Notes under the pieces: generated by a model | What the model was told of the DNA's origin: nothing | The model's database searches: none | The model's input: only the letters and a program-made list of their open reading frames with translations | Position numbers and translations under genes: made by a program | Shown here: positions 40,451 through 49,217 of the stretch, piece by piece | Layout of the letters: each line of letters begins with the position of its first letter | Numbering within the stretch: position 1 is the first letter of the stretch | NCBI GenBank assembly: GCA_963734665.1 | Contig: CAVTIR010000013.1 | Coordinates: forward strand, 1,798,001-1,862,000 | DNA length: 64,000 nucleotides | DNA from: Trebonia sp963734665 | GTDB lineage: Bacteria; Actinomycetota; Actinomycetes; Streptosporangiales; Streptosporangiaceae | Reading direction: 5' to 3'

Positions 40451-41845
40451 CTATGCCGAGAAGGCGAAGATCGTCGAGGTCGTAAACGTGTCGTTAGGAC
40501 CGAGGACCGTCGACGGGAACGACGGCTCGTTCGGGGAGTCGGGGAAGTGCTGGGTCTCGAAGGTGTAGCCGGCGCCCTGGCGGTAGGTGTCGCCGGATAT
40601 GCCGGTGAGCGTGCCGGTGAGGAAGTTGCCGCTGTAGAACTGGACGCCCGGCTGGTCGGTCCAGACGGTCAGCTCGCGGCCGCTTTGCGGGTCCCAGGCG
40701 TGGGCGGCCAGGTTGAGTCCGTCCGGGCCGGTCGTGCTTGGCGTCTGCTTGTTGAGGATCCAGTTGTGGTCGTAGCCCTGGGCGATGGTCAGCTGGCTCT
40801 CGCCCTTGGTCAGCGAGTCGAAGCTGCCGGGGACGTTGTCCGACGCGCTCACGTCGTCGATCCGCGACCCGATGGTGTGCGGGCTGGTGAAGTCGAACGG
40901 CGTGCCAGCGACCGGGACGCCGTTGGGCAGCCCCGGCAGCGGGATCTGCGTGGTGTCGGTCGGCGAGTAGTTGTCGGCGTTGATCTGGACCAACTGGTTG
41001 TAGGCCGAGCCGGCCTGCGAGTTCTCGCCCGCGAGGTTGAAGTAGCTGTGGTTAGTGAGGTTGACGACCGTGCTCAGCTTGGAGTCGTCGTTGTGCGCCT
41101 GGTAGTGGATCTCGTACTGACCCTGGTTGTTCAGCGTGTACGTGACGTCAGTGGTGAGCTGGCCGGGGTAGCCGGTGCAGCCATCCGGGCAGCCGGGGCT
41201 GCCGGCAGCACCGGAGGAGTCGCCGTTCGGGCTCACGAGCTGGAGCGTGACGCCGACCTCGTTACTGGTGTGGATGACGCCGACCTGGGACCAGACGTGG
41301 TCGCCGAAGCCGACGAGGCCGCCGTGCAGGGAGTTCACGCCGTTGTTGACCGGGACCGTGTAGGTCTGGCCGTTCAGCTTGAACGTGCCCTTGGCGATCC
41401 GGTTGGCGTACCGGCCGACCGTCTCGCCGAAGTACGGGCCGCCGTTCACGGTGACCGGCGGGCTGTCGTAGTTCACGTAGTCCTGCAGCGCGGCGAAGCC
41501 GAGGACCACGTCGGCCGTCTGCCCGCTGCTTCCCGGGACGTTGATCTCCTGGGTGATCCCGCCGAACGACAACAGGTCGACCGACATGCCGTTGCCGTTG
41601 GTCATCGTGTAGCGGTACGTCGGCGTCAGCTTGCCGGTGTACGGCTCCGTGGTGCTACCGAAGTACTGCTTGGTGATGCTCAGCGCGCCGCCGTAGCCGG
41701 CCTTCTGCGCGGTCGTCGCTGGCTGCGCGGCGGCCGACGGCGCGATAGCCGCCACCCCCAGCGCCGCGGCGGCGGCCAAGACGCCTGCCCCCGCCGCGAT
41801 TTTCTTTTTCCTCCAGGTTCTGATCTTCACAAGCTCTCTGCGCAT
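40451..41845 (-). CDS. galM: Secreted aldose 1-epimerase
   Basis: A 464-residue protein with a signal peptide: basic MRRELVKIRTWRKKK, then a long hydrophobic Ala-rich stretch ending near PSAAAQPA. The mature part is an aldose 1-epimerase: NGVNSLHGG and NLTNHSYFNLAG carry the catalytic His pair, DHNWILN and GVQFYSGNFL the C-terminal acid region. Most GalM enzymes are cytoplasmic; secreted versions occur in actinobacteria and act on sugars outside the cell. I chose ATG 41845, with AAGGGAAG upstream; the open frame to 41956 lacks a site. Confidence 0.9.
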   Translation of the reverse strand: MRRELVKIRTWRKKKIAAGAGVLAAAAALGVAAIAPSAAAQPATTAQKAGYGGALSITKQYFGSTTEPYTGKLTPTYRYTMTNGNGMSVDLLSFGGITQEINVPGSSGQTADVVLGFAALQDYVNYDSPPVTVNGGPYFGETVGRYANRIAKGTFKLNGQTYTVPVNNGVNSLHGGLVGFGDHVWSQVGVIHTSNEVGVTLQLVSPNGDSSGAAGSPGCPDGCTGYPGQLTTDVTYTLNNQGQYEIHYQAHNDDSKLSTVVNLTNHSYFNLAGENSQAGSAYNQLVQINADNYSPTDTTQIPLPGLPNGVPVAGTPFDFTSPHTIGSRIDDVSASDNVPGSFDSLTKGESQLTIAQGYDHNWILNKQTPSTTGPDGLNLAAHAWDPQSGRELTVWTDQPGVQFYSGNFLTGTLTGISGDTYRQGAGYTFETQHFPDSPNEPSFPSTVLGPNDTFTTSTIFAFSA

Positions 41846-42651
41846 GGAGGCTTCCCTTCGTTGGGTGATGCCTTCGCTGGATCCTGTTGGCCGGCCTCGA
41901 TGGGGCCCCGGTGGCCGGCCAGCATGCGCATGCTTAAGAAGTGATTGTGAACGCAAACAACGTAAATGTCACGCTTTGCAGATCAGAGGCTTGAACTTTT
42001 GAGATGATTGTCCGGCGCTCGTGAGAACGTGCACATGTGGGCGCCGTTTAGGCGCGAGTTCGCGGACCGCACCGGCCGCTCCCGAGTCCCCTGATCGCCA
42101 CCCCGGCAACGCAACGACACGCCGATGCTATGAGATTGTTATCTATAGTCGGCCGGTCACGATCTGCTGCCAAAACACCTGCTAGGACACCCACGGTCCG
42201 GCCTCGCTGGCGGGGAACTGCCCAGTTCGCAGCCGCTATCCCGACGGTCAGCCGCCGCTCCGGGTTCGAAAGGCGGCAAATAGTGACGTACTTGGGTGAA
42301 CGCGCCGGAACCAGCCGGGGACGAACTTCCGAACTCTGCTTTGCCGTTGGGACTAGATGTCGCTAACGTAACGACAGCGGGCCCGGGGGTCCAAGTAGAG
42401 AACATGTCAGCCCGGGGAAGGCGGACACGGTACCAACGGGTCCCCGGGCCCCTACTTGTCCTTGTCCTGCACCTGGGAATCCCCGGGGGGACGACCCCCC
42501 GTACCTGCGGTGCGCGCCCGACATGATGGCGCGGATCTCCGCGGGACGACCCCTGTACCCCGATGCGGGCACGATAGCAAAGACCGCCATCGTGCCCGCC
42601 GAAGCTGCGTGGGGTATTACCTCGGAGACCTGCGCCGGTACAACCTCGGAG
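41846..42651. other. 806-base gene-free region between galM and the ANTAR regulator
   Basis: No convincing gene on either strand. The half next to galM is AT-richer (about 41935-42020) and probably holds its promoter. Near 42485-42500 lies one GGGGGGACGACCCCCC palindrome followed by GTACC. GCGGGCACGAT/ATCGTGCCCGC (42565-42599) is a hairpin 52 bases from the ANTAR gene stop, likely its terminator. Confidence 0.55.
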
Positions 42652-43263
42652 CTACTCGGACTCCGCTTCGGGCTGGGCCGCCGCGCTCAGCGTCCCCTCG
42701 ATCACGGCCTGCGCGACCGTGCGCATCGTCAGGCGGCGGTCCATCGACGTCTTCTGGATCCAGCGGAACGACTGCGGCTCGGTCATGCCGTGCTCGGACT
42801 GCAGCAGGCCCTTGGCGCGGTCGAGCAGCTTGCGGACCTCAAGGCGGTCCTTGAGGGTGTTGACCTCTTGGTCCAGCGCCTTGATCTCGTTGTACCTGCT
42901 GACGGCCATCTCGATCGCGGGCACGAGGTCCGCCTTTGTGAATGGCTTCACAAGGTAGGCCATAGCGCCTGCGTCGCGGGCACGCTCGACCAGCTCGCGC
43001 TGCGAGAACGCCGTGAGGATCACCACCGGGGCGATCCGCTCCGCCGCGATACGCTCGGCGGCGGAGATCCCATCGAGGATCGGCATCTTCACGTCCAAGA
43101 TGGCGAGATCGGGCCGCAGGGCGGTGACCTTCTCGATCGCGGCCTCGCCATCGGCCGCCTCGGCTACGACCGAGTAGCCTTCCTCCTCGAGCATTTCCTT
43201 GAGGTCCAGGCGGATCAGCGCCTCATCCTCGGCAATCACGACACGCAACGCATTCTGGCTCAC
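42652..43263 (-). CDS. ANTAR-domain response regulator (PdtaR-like)
   Basis: A 203-residue regulator: a receiver domain (LRVVIAEDEALIRLDLKEML, phosphoacceptor Asp in LAILDVKMPILDG, Thr in VVILTAF, Lys in AYLVKPFTKAD), a linking helix, then the RNA-binding ANTAR domain (LDRAKGLLQSEHGMTEPQSF, RWIQKTSMDRRLTM). It matches the Streptomyces SCO2013/mycobacterial PdtaR type, which antiterminates transcripts carrying twin hairpins. The cognate histidine kinase is not nearby. It is divergent from the tRNA. Confidence 0.92.
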   Translation of the reverse strand: MSQNALRVVIAEDEALIRLDLKEMLEEEGYSVVAEAADGEAAIEKVTALRPDLAILDVKMPILDGISAAERIAAERIAPVVILTAFSQRELVERARDAGAMAYLVKPFTKADLVPAIEMAVSRYNEIKALDQEVNTLKDRLEVRKLLDRAKGLLQSEHGMTEPQSFRWIQKTSMDRRLTMRTVAQAVIEGTLSAAAQPEAESE

Positions 43264-43332
43264 GCCCTAGAGACTACCGGGAGGCGGTAGATTGTCAGCG
43301 AGCGCCGTCCTCGTTGGAGGGCGGCCTTACCT

Positions 43333-43407
43333 GCCCCGGTACTCCAACTGGCAGCAGAGAGCGGATTCAAAACCCGCACAGTGTGGGTTCGACTCCCACT
43401 CGGGGCA
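43333..43407 (+). tRNA. tRNA with CAA anticodon (Leu by anticodon), class I shape
   Basis: The acceptor GCCCCGG pairs with TCGGGGC. The D arm is CTC...GAG with GG in the loop. The anticodon arm is GCGGA-TTCAAAA-CCCGC with anticodon CAA (one A-C mismatch at 31-39), and the T arm GTGGG-TTCGACT-CCCAC. CCA is not encoded. The variable loop is only about 5 bases, whereas normal leucine tRNAs have a long variable arm, so it is not a standard class II Leu tRNA. Confidence 0.85.
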
Positions 43408-43409
43408 CT

Positions 43410-43461
43410 GCAACATGGGTGTATGGCCGACCTAGTTGTCGGCCATACACCCAGATGTTGC
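43410..43461. terminator. 52-base hairpin after the tRNA
   Basis: GCAACATGGGTGTATGGCCG plus AC (43410-43431) pairs with GTCGGCCATACACCCAGATG plus TTGC (43438-43461), with a two-base bulge and a six-base loop. It starts two bases after the tRNA end. Confidence 0.85.
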
Positions 43462-43588
43462 GGGGACGTTCACACCCATGGGGCAACTTCACCCGTGCGA
43501 GTTGAGCTAATGGCTGGATGGCCTCCGGCGGGTGTCAGGCTCAAGGCCGATCAACCGGAATGTCACTGGTGCTACTTATTGTAGTGCC

Positions 43589-44350
43589 ATGCATCCAAGA
43601 GCTACGGTGGACAGGGCGCTCCGCCTGTCCAAGCAAGGGCTGATCGACCGCGAGGTAGCCCGGCTCACAGGCGTCTCGATCGGGGCGGTCCAGAAATGGC
43701 GGACCGGGCTGCGTCGGACTCCAGAAAAGGAACGGAAACACGCGAATTGCCCGCGCTGCGATGGCGCACCGCTCGATGAGCGTGCGTACGCCTATCTCCT
43801 CGGCCTCTACCTGGGCGATGGGCACATAACGCGGCATCGACGAGGTGTGTTCGCGCTGTCTATCTTCTGCGGCGACGTTTGGCCGGGCCTGATCACCGCC
43901 GCCAAGAGAGGCATGCAACAGGTAATGCCCACGTCCGGTGTCCTCGGCGTCCAGCGAATCGGCATGACCGAGGTCAAGAGCTACTCCAAGCACTGGCCGT
44001 GCCTGTTTCCGCAGCATGGGCCGGGGATGAAGCACACCAGGAAGATTGAGCTCGCCGAGTGGCAGCAGGCCATCGTGGACCGCTATCCCGGAGACTTTGT
44101 GCGCGGTCTCTTCCACTCGGACGGGTGTCGAGGCATGAACCGGGTGCGGCGGGTGCTCGCCGACGGCGACCACTGGTATGAGTATCCGCGCTACCTGTTC
44201 GTCAACATGTCCCAGGACATCCTGCAACTCTGTGGTCAGGCGTTGGACCAACTCGGCGTGGAGTGGCGTTTCTCCAAGCCAACCACCATCTCGGTCGCGA
44301 AGAAGGAAGCTGTGGCGCGCCTGGATGCTTTCGTCGGGCCGAAGTACTGA
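43589..44350 (+). CDS. HTH/LAGLIDADG homing-endonuclease-like protein
   Basis: A 253-residue protein. Residues 5-45 are a helix-turn-helix (DRALRLSKQGLIDREVARLT, GVSIGAVQKWRTG). A CPRC motif follows, then two LAGLIDADG motifs: YAYLLGLYLGDGHI (about residue 65) and DFVRGLFHSDGCR (about residue 175), giving a monomeric two-motif enzyme with the catalytic acids present. I chose ATG 43589; there is no strong ribosome site. The gene is free-standing, 128 bases beyond the tRNA hairpin. Such HTH-LAGLIDADG proteins are frequent in actinobacteria, mostly uncharacterised. Confidence 0.82.
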   Translation: MHPRATVDRALRLSKQGLIDREVARLTGVSIGAVQKWRTGLRRTPEKERKHANCPRCDGAPLDERAYAYLLGLYLGDGHITRHRRGVFALSIFCGDVWPGLITAAKRGMQQVMPTSGVLGVQRIGMTEVKSYSKHWPCLFPQHGPGMKHTRKIELAEWQQAIVDRYPGDFVRGLFHSDGCRGMNRVRRVLADGDHWYEYPRYLFVNMSQDILQLCGQALDQLGVEWRFSKPTTISVAKKEAVARLDAFVGPKY

Positions 44351-44422
44351 CCGGCCTCCGTCGCGGGCATTCGCTGGGTAATTGTCGGAGTGCTACGATT
44401 GCTACGGGATGGAGGTGCGGGT

Positions 44423-44692
44423 ATGAGGACGATCAGTCACCGGGAGCTGCGGAATAACAGCTCGGAGATCCTGCGGGCGGTCAGTGCCGGGGAGACGATC
44501 GAGGTGACCAATCACGGCGAGGTCGCGGCTGTCCTCGTGCCGCCGGCCCTCACGGTGTATGAGCGGCTCGTTGTCGCGGGGAAGGTCAGGGAACCGTCGG
44601 CGGAGCGGCGGGTCGATCTGCGGAATGTCCCCCGCGTCGCGGTACCCATGTCGAGCGAGCAGATCATCGCCGACCTCCGCGGCGACCGGTGA
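44423..44692 (+). CDS. Phd/YefM-family antitoxin
   Basis: An 89-residue antitoxin: MRTISHRELRNNSSEILRAV, GETIEVTNHGEVAAVLVPP is the classic Phd/YefM DNA-binding part, and the C-terminal tail (SSEQIIADLRGDR) should wrap the toxin. ATG 44423 has GGAGGTG upstream. The gene overlaps the toxin start by four bases, so production is coupled. Confidence 0.92.
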   Translation: MRTISHRELRNNSSEILRAVSAGETIEVTNHGEVAAVLVPPALTVYERLVVAGKVREPSAERRVDLRNVPRVAVPMSSEQIIADLRGDR

Positions 44693-45513
44693 TCGTCTAC
44701 GTCGATACCTCGGCCGCGATGAAGCTTCTAGTCGAGGAGAAAGAGTCGGCCGAACTGGCCGAGCAGCTTGAACGCTACCGGGCACGCAACGACACGCTGC
44801 TGGCCTCGATGCTGCTGCACGCTGAGCTGCACTGCGCGGCGAACCGGCGGCCCGAGTACATCGCGCACGACTCGGTTTCCGCTGTGCTATCCGCGATATC
44901 GCTCGTCGACGTCGAGAGCAGCGACCTGATAATGGCGCCACTGCTTCCCGGACGACTGCGCTCCGCCGACGCGATCCACCTCGCCACCGCCCTGCGACTG
45001 AACGCGCGCGCGATGGTCGTCTACGACAACGAACTGATCGCCGCAGTCGCGGTGGCCGGCATCGAACGCCGTCAGCCCTGGGGTGGGGCCGAGCTGACGC
45101 GAGAACGGACTCGGGGTGCTGGGCGGGCCGGGTGGCGCGGGTTAGCGGCGGGTCAGCCGCGGGTGATGGTGATCTTGGTCCAGGCGCCTAGGTGGATGCG
45201 GTCGCCGGGGTGGAGGGGGACGGAGTCGCCAGAGGGGACATCGTGGCCGTTGACCGTGATGCCGTTTTCCGTGCCCAGGTCGACGACCGTCCAGGTGCCA
45301 TCCGGGGCCGGGATGAGCTTGGCGTGCAGGCGGGAGACGCCAGGGTCCCTGGGCGGGCCGATGAGGTCGATTTCCGGCTCGATGCCCTTGGAGACGCTGC
45401 GGCGGCCGATGCGGATCTCGGTTCCCGACAGGGGGATGCGACGCTCCGGGACCTCGCCGGGGAAGCTGATCGACGCGCTGTCCTGGTCGTTCACCGCGGA
45501 CACGCTGTCGTAG
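44689..45513 (+). CDS. VapC-type PIN-domain toxin with read-through tail
   Basis: The first 130 residues are a PIN RNase: MIVYVDTSAAMKLLVEE (first Asp), MLLHAELHCAANRR (Glu), LRSADAIHLATALRLNARAM (Asp) and VVYDNELIAAV (last Asp). The normal end is near residue 130 (ERRQPWGGA). Instead the frame stays open for about 145 more residues, running antisense through the FHA end of the convergent kinase gene until 45513. The tail is Arg/Ser/Pro-rich and has no domain, so it probably results from a lost stop codon. The toxin may still be active. Confidence 0.85.
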   Translation: MIVYVDTSAAMKLLVEEKESAELAEQLERYRARNDTLLASMLLHAELHCAANRRPEYIAHDSVSAVLSAISLVDVESSDLIMAPLLPGRLRSADAIHLATALRLNARAMVVYDNELIAAVAVAGIERRQPWGGAELTRERTRGAGRAGWRGLAAGQPRVMVILVQAPRWMRSPGWRGTESPEGTSWPLTVMPFSVPRSTTVQVPSGAGMSLACRRETPGSLGGPMRSISGSMPLETLRRPMRISVPDRGMRRSGTSPGKLIDALSWSFTADTLS

Positions 45514-46604
45514 TAGTCGCGGTCCGCGGTCACCACCGCCGTCCACGTGAGCGGCACGAAAGGCGCGGACGGCGCGGACGGCGCGGACGGGGCGTCGAGC
45601 ATGGTCATCGGCGCGGTGGGGGTGGGTGCCGCGCGGGACGGGTCGTAGGGGTCAAGGCCCAGGGCCTCGCGGAGGGCGTCGGCGAAGTCGGCGCAGGTGG
45701 CGTAGCGCTCGTCTGGGGACTTCGCCAGGGCCCTGGCGAGGACGTCGTCGACGGCGGGCGGCAACTCTGGGCGGATCGACGTGGCGCGCGGCGGCGGGGT
45801 GGACAGGTGCGCGTAGAGCACCGCGATCGGCAGTTCCCGCTTGAACGGGACCGTGCCGGTGAGCATCTCGAACGCCACGCAGGCGAGGGAGTACTGGTCG
45901 GCGCGGCCGTCGACGGGCTGGCCGTTGATCTGCTCGGGAGCGGCGTAGTCGGGGGTGCCGAGGAACTGGCCGGCGACGGTCAGCGTGCCCGCCGACAGCA
46001 TCGCCCTGGCGATACCGAAGTCCGTCAGGTAGGGGTGCTCAGGTCCGCCGCGCCTGGCGTCCACCAGGATGTTGCCCGGCTTGACGTCGCGGTGGACCAG
46101 GCCTGCGGCGTGCGCGGCGTCCAGGGCGGACGCGACAGGGGAGGTAAATCCCGCCGCACGCCGTGGCGGCAGTGCGCCGCTGACGCGGATCACCCCCTGG
46201 AGGGTGTCGCCCGGTACGAACCGCATGGCGATGAACTGCATGCCGTCGGCCTCGCCGGCCGCGTAGACGGGGATGATGTGCGGGTGGTCGACCGCTGCCA
46301 CGGCCCTGGCCTCGCGGACGAACCGCGTCCTGACCGCCTCGTCGCCGGCGAGCAGCTTCAGCGCCACGACCCGGCCGAGCCGCTCGTCGCGCGCCTGGTA
46401 CACCGCCGCCATGCCGCCGACGCCGGCGAGGCGCTCAAGGACGTACCCGGCCACGCTGGCCCCCGGGGCGAGCCCGGTCAGCGGGCCGCCCGGCCGCATG
46501 ACGGGCGCGGCGGCGCGCCCGTCTGGCCGGCCGTCAGGCATGCCTCGGGGGGGACGCGGGATCGACCCTCCGGGTGACTGCTGCGCTGGGGACTCCCCGG
46601 CCAC
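45153..46604 (-). CDS. Serine/threonine protein kinase with C-terminal FHA domain
   Basis: A 483-residue cytoplasmic kinase, no membrane helix. Residues 50-315 are the kinase: glycine loop RLAGVGGMAAVYQARD, catalytic Lys in VVALKLLAGDE, loop LVHRDVKPGNILVDARRGG, DFG in LTDFGIARAM, then GTPDYAAPEQI. An Ala/Pro/Ser linker (PSAPSAPSAP) leads to an FHA domain: IRIGRRSVSKGIEPEIDL, GVSRLHAKLIPAPDGTW, GTENGITVNG. The FHA part is closely similar to that of 49322-50160, so the two are probably paralogues recognising similar phospho-threonine sites. GTG start with GAGGAGGG upstream. Confidence 0.93.
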   Translation of the reverse strand: MAGESPAQQSPGGSIPRPPRGMPDGRPDGRAAAPVMRPGGPLTGLAPGASVAGYVLERLAGVGGMAAVYQARDERLGRVVALKLLAGDEAVRTRFVREARAVAAVDHPHIIPVYAAGEADGMQFIAMRFVPGDTLQGVIRVSGALPPRRAAGFTSPVASALDAAHAAGLVHRDVKPGNILVDARRGGPEHPYLTDFGIARAMLSAGTLTVAGQFLGTPDYAAPEQINGQPVDGRADQYSLACVAFEMLTGTVPFKRELPIAVLYAHLSTPPPRATSIRPELPPAVDDVLARALAKSPDERYATCADFADALREALGLDPYDPSRAAPTPTAPMTMLDAPSAPSAPSAPFVPLTWTAVVTADRDYYDSVSAVNDQDSASISFPGEVPERRIPLSGTEIRIGRRSVSKGIEPEIDLIGPPRDPGVSRLHAKLIPAPDGTWTVVDLGTENGITVNGHDVPSGDSVPLHPGDRIHLGAWTKITITRG

Positions 46605-46689
46605 CGTCCCTCCTCAGGCAAGTATGTCGCTGTTTCTCATGTTCCGATTGTGAGGCTTCTCTTGCTCCGCCTATGCGACACAAGGCAGA

Positions 46690-48030
46690 TTAGCGGTACT
46701 CCGCGAGCCGGCGGCTGACCGCCCATCCGCAGCCGGCCGCCATCAGCAGGGACGCGGCGATCACGACGCCTTCCAGCGGGTCGAGCGCGTTGGCTCCTGC
46801 CGTGGCGGCGGAGTCGAAGACCACCTGGTCGGCGGCGATCGCCTTGGTAAGGTCCTTTTCGAGTGCGGTGTACTCGGTGGCCGTGCTGCCGACGATCAGG
46901 CTCCGCTCGGCGGCGTAGCTGGACGTGGCGCTGAGCTGGTACACCTGGTTGTTCGCCGCGTACCAGGCGGTCGCGTCCCGCGCGGCTGTCGCCACGAGGG
47001 ACGCTCCCTGCCCGCTGGTTCCCTGCGCGGTGGCCGCATCGCTAAGCCAGCTGCCTGGTCCCGGGCCGGTCTTCTTGCTCGTGGCGGAGAAATCGTCCTG
47101 GAAGGAGGCGCTGCCGCTGCGCGAGATGAAGTTGAGTACCTCGTCTCCCCTGACCTGCTGGACGCCGATGCTAGCGAACGCCAGGTCGTACGTCGCGACG
47201 TTGCCTTGGCTGATGCCCCGGTCCAGGTCCGAGCGGGCCGTGACGAACCCGGCCGCGAGCCAGATCACGCTGACGGCGAGCAGCAGCGACGCGAGGACGA
47301 GGCCGGGGCTCAGCACGCGGTTGGTGCGCCTGGTCAGCCACCGCTGTGCCCGGTAGAAGGCGAAGGCGGTGACCAGGGCGAGCACGAGGGCCGTGAGCAC
47401 CAAGGGGAGCCCGGTCGCCTGGCCGCTGGCCGCCTTGAGCGCGTCGTTCTCCTGGGTGAAGACGGTGTTCGCGGCGGGCAGCAGGACCTGGTGCGCTTCT
47501 TCCGAGGCGACCTGGAGGAACGAGCCGCCGGTCAGCGGGTAGCCCATCGCGTACTCGGCCGTGGCCTCGCCGACGTAGCCGCTGTAGGCGGACAGCCCGC
47601 TGCCCAGTTGCGCGAGGGCGGTGACGGCGGCGGCGCTGCCGCCGGCCGCCTGCAGCCCGGACAGGTCACCGTGGGCCGTCGCGAGGTCGGCCTCGTAGCG
47701 CTGCAACTGGGGCAGCGGCGGCTCGGAGCTGGCGAGGAACGCCGCGGTGATCGTCGCGTCGGCGTCCGCGATCGACTGGTACATCTGCCGGGAGTCGAGG
47801 GTGAGCCGCTCGTTCACCGAGACGAGGGAGTCGGCGGCCGAGGAGTGCTGGACGGCCACCCAGGCGCCGAACGCGCCCCAGGCGAGCGACAGCAGGACAA
47901 GGCCGGCGAGGAGCGCGCGCAGCTTGCCTGGCGTGTGGATCAGGACGCGGTGTGCCGCCCGGTGAGGGGCCCTGAGCGCGGCGGGGCTGGGCGCGGCGGG
48001 ACTGCTGGTTGCCTGGAGCGTGGCGGTCAT
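46690..48030 (-). CDS. GlnX-like membrane sensor protein
   Basis: A 446-residue protein with four membrane helices (about residues 40-63, 205-225, 245-265 and 420-440) enclosing two outside helical domains of about 140 residues: NERLTLDSRQMYQSIADADA in the first and VRGDEVLNFISRSGSASFQD in the second, each a four-helix-bundle type like CHASE3/sensor domains. Only short cytoplasmic parts remain, so it must signal through partners. Topology and context match mycobacterial GlnX, which links the binding protein GlnH to kinase PknG. The ATG overlaps the stop of the upstream PstS-like gene (ATGA). Confidence 0.75.
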   Translation of the reverse strand: MTATLQATSSPAAPSPAALRAPHRAAHRVLIHTPGKLRALLAGLVLLSLAWGAFGAWVAVQHSSAADSLVSVNERLTLDSRQMYQSIADADATITAAFLASSEPPLPQLQRYEADLATAHGDLSGLQAAGGSAAAVTALAQLGSGLSAYSGYVGEATAEYAMGYPLTGGSFLQVASEEAHQVLLPAANTVFTQENDALKAASGQATGLPLVLTALVLALVTAFAFYRAQRWLTRRTNRVLSPGLVLASLLLAVSVIWLAAGFVTARSDLDRGISQGNVATYDLAFASIGVQQVRGDEVLNFISRSGSASFQDDFSATSKKTGPGPGSWLSDAATAQGTSGQGASLVATAARDATAWYAANNQVYQLSATSSYAAERSLIVGSTATEYTALEKDLTKAIAADQVVFDSAATAGANALDPLEGVVIAASLLMAAGCGWAVSRRLAEYR

Positions 48031-49217
48031 GAGCCGATCTCCGCGATCTGCTGCGAGCCGAGCGTGACGAGGGCGTCGGGTAGCGGCTGGAATCCGACGG
48101 TATCCACGTAGCCGGCCTGGTTGCCCGTGGTGATAATCCAGTGCAGGAAGGCCCGCAGGGCGCTGGCCTTGCCCGCGTCGGACTGGCGGGTGCTGACGAC
48201 GGCGTACTCGTAGTTCACGATCGGGTACCCCGCGGCGGCAGGGCCGTCGATCATCGAGATCGTCTCGTTGGGCGGCGTGAGCGACACGAAGCTGGCGACC
48301 GAGGCCTGGATCGCCGCCGCGGTCGGCAGCGTGTACTGGCCGGCGTAGTTCGCGAGCTCCGCCTCGCCGAGGCCGGCCGCCTGCGCCTGGGAGAGATAGC
48401 TGATGCCGTTGTAGGCGACGCAGCCCGCGGTGGACTCGCAGGCGTGCAGCACGTTGAGGCTGCCCTTCTCGCCGTGCGCGCCGGGGACGGACGGCCAGGC
48501 GACCGTGGTGCCGTACCCGATCTCGCTGTCCCACAGCTGGTCCTCGGCCGACTGGTCGCCGGTGGACAGGTAGCTGGTGAACAGGAAGGTGTCGCCTGAG
48601 CTGTCGGAGCGGTGGACCGGCACGATCTTGATCGCGGGCAGGGTCACGTGCGGGTTGATCGCGGCGATCGCCGGGTCGTCCCACATCGTGATGGTGCCGT
48701 CGTAGATGCCGGCGAGCACCGCGCCGTCGAGCCTGACGTGGTCGGCGGAGCTCACGCCGGGCAGGTTGTAAATGACGGTCTGTGCGGAGACGGCGAGGGG
48801 GATGTTGAGCAGGGTGTTGTTCTTCACCAGGTCGCCGCTTGACAGGTAGGCGTCGGAGGCGCCGAGGTCCGTGGTGCCCGCGGACGCCGCCGCGATGCCG
48901 GTGCCCGAGCTGGTGGACGCGGTGGTGACGGTGACACCTGGCGTCTGTCGCTGGTAGGCGGTCGCCCAGGTGTGCATGAGCGGGTAGAGCAGGCTGCTGC
49001 CGGTCTCCGAGATCGTTCCCGAGGGCGCGGACGCGGCGGTGAGGCCAGCGGTGCTGCCGGCCACGCTCCCGCAGGCCGCCAGCGCCATCCCGATCGTTAC
49101 GTACAGCGCGGCACTCCGCAGCCGGAAGCCGCGTCGTCCTCTCCCCGCCACGGTGAGCAGCTCCTCCCGAACGTTCGCTCGCGACGCCGGCGGTTCCGCC
49201 GGCACAGCAGAATTCAC
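48027..49217 (-). CDS. PstS-like periplasmic-type binding lipoprotein
   Basis: A 396-residue binding protein with a lipobox ending LAAC near residue 49 after a Tat/Sec-like signal. The phosphate-binding-protein pattern is clear: ETGSSLLYPLMHTWATAYQ, GTGIAAASAGTTDLGASDAY, and VHRSDSSGDTFLFTSYL. The last would contact phosphate in PstS, but the usual Ser-Gly-Thr is Ser-Gly-Asp here. No pstC, pstA or pstB genes follow. The next gene is the GlnX-like sensor, coupled by ATGA, so a sensing rather than transport role is likely. Confidence 0.85.
   Translation of the reverse strand: MNSAVPAEPPASRANVREELLTVAGRGRRGFRLRSAALYVTIGMALAACGSVAGSTAGLTAASAPSGTISETGSSLLYPLMHTWATAYQRQTPGVTVTTASTSSGTGIAAASAGTTDLGASDAYLSSGDLVKNNTLLNIPLAVSAQTVIYNLPGVSSADHVRLDGAVLAGIYDGTITMWDDPAIAAINPHVTLPAIKIVPVHRSDSSGDTFLFTSYLSTGDQSAEDQLWDSEIGYGTTVAWPSVPGAHGEKGSLNVLHACESTAGCVAYNGISYLSQAQAAGLGEAELANYAGQYTLPTAAAIQASVASFVSLTPPNETISMIDGPAAAGYPIVNYEYAVVSTRQSDAGKASALRAFLHWIITTGNQAGYVDTVGFQPLPDALVTLGSQQIAEIGS

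Noticed and set aside
42130..42366. 78-residue frame in the galM-ANTAR gap
   Set aside because: No ribosome-binding site, Arg/Ser/Thr-rich random composition and no family match.
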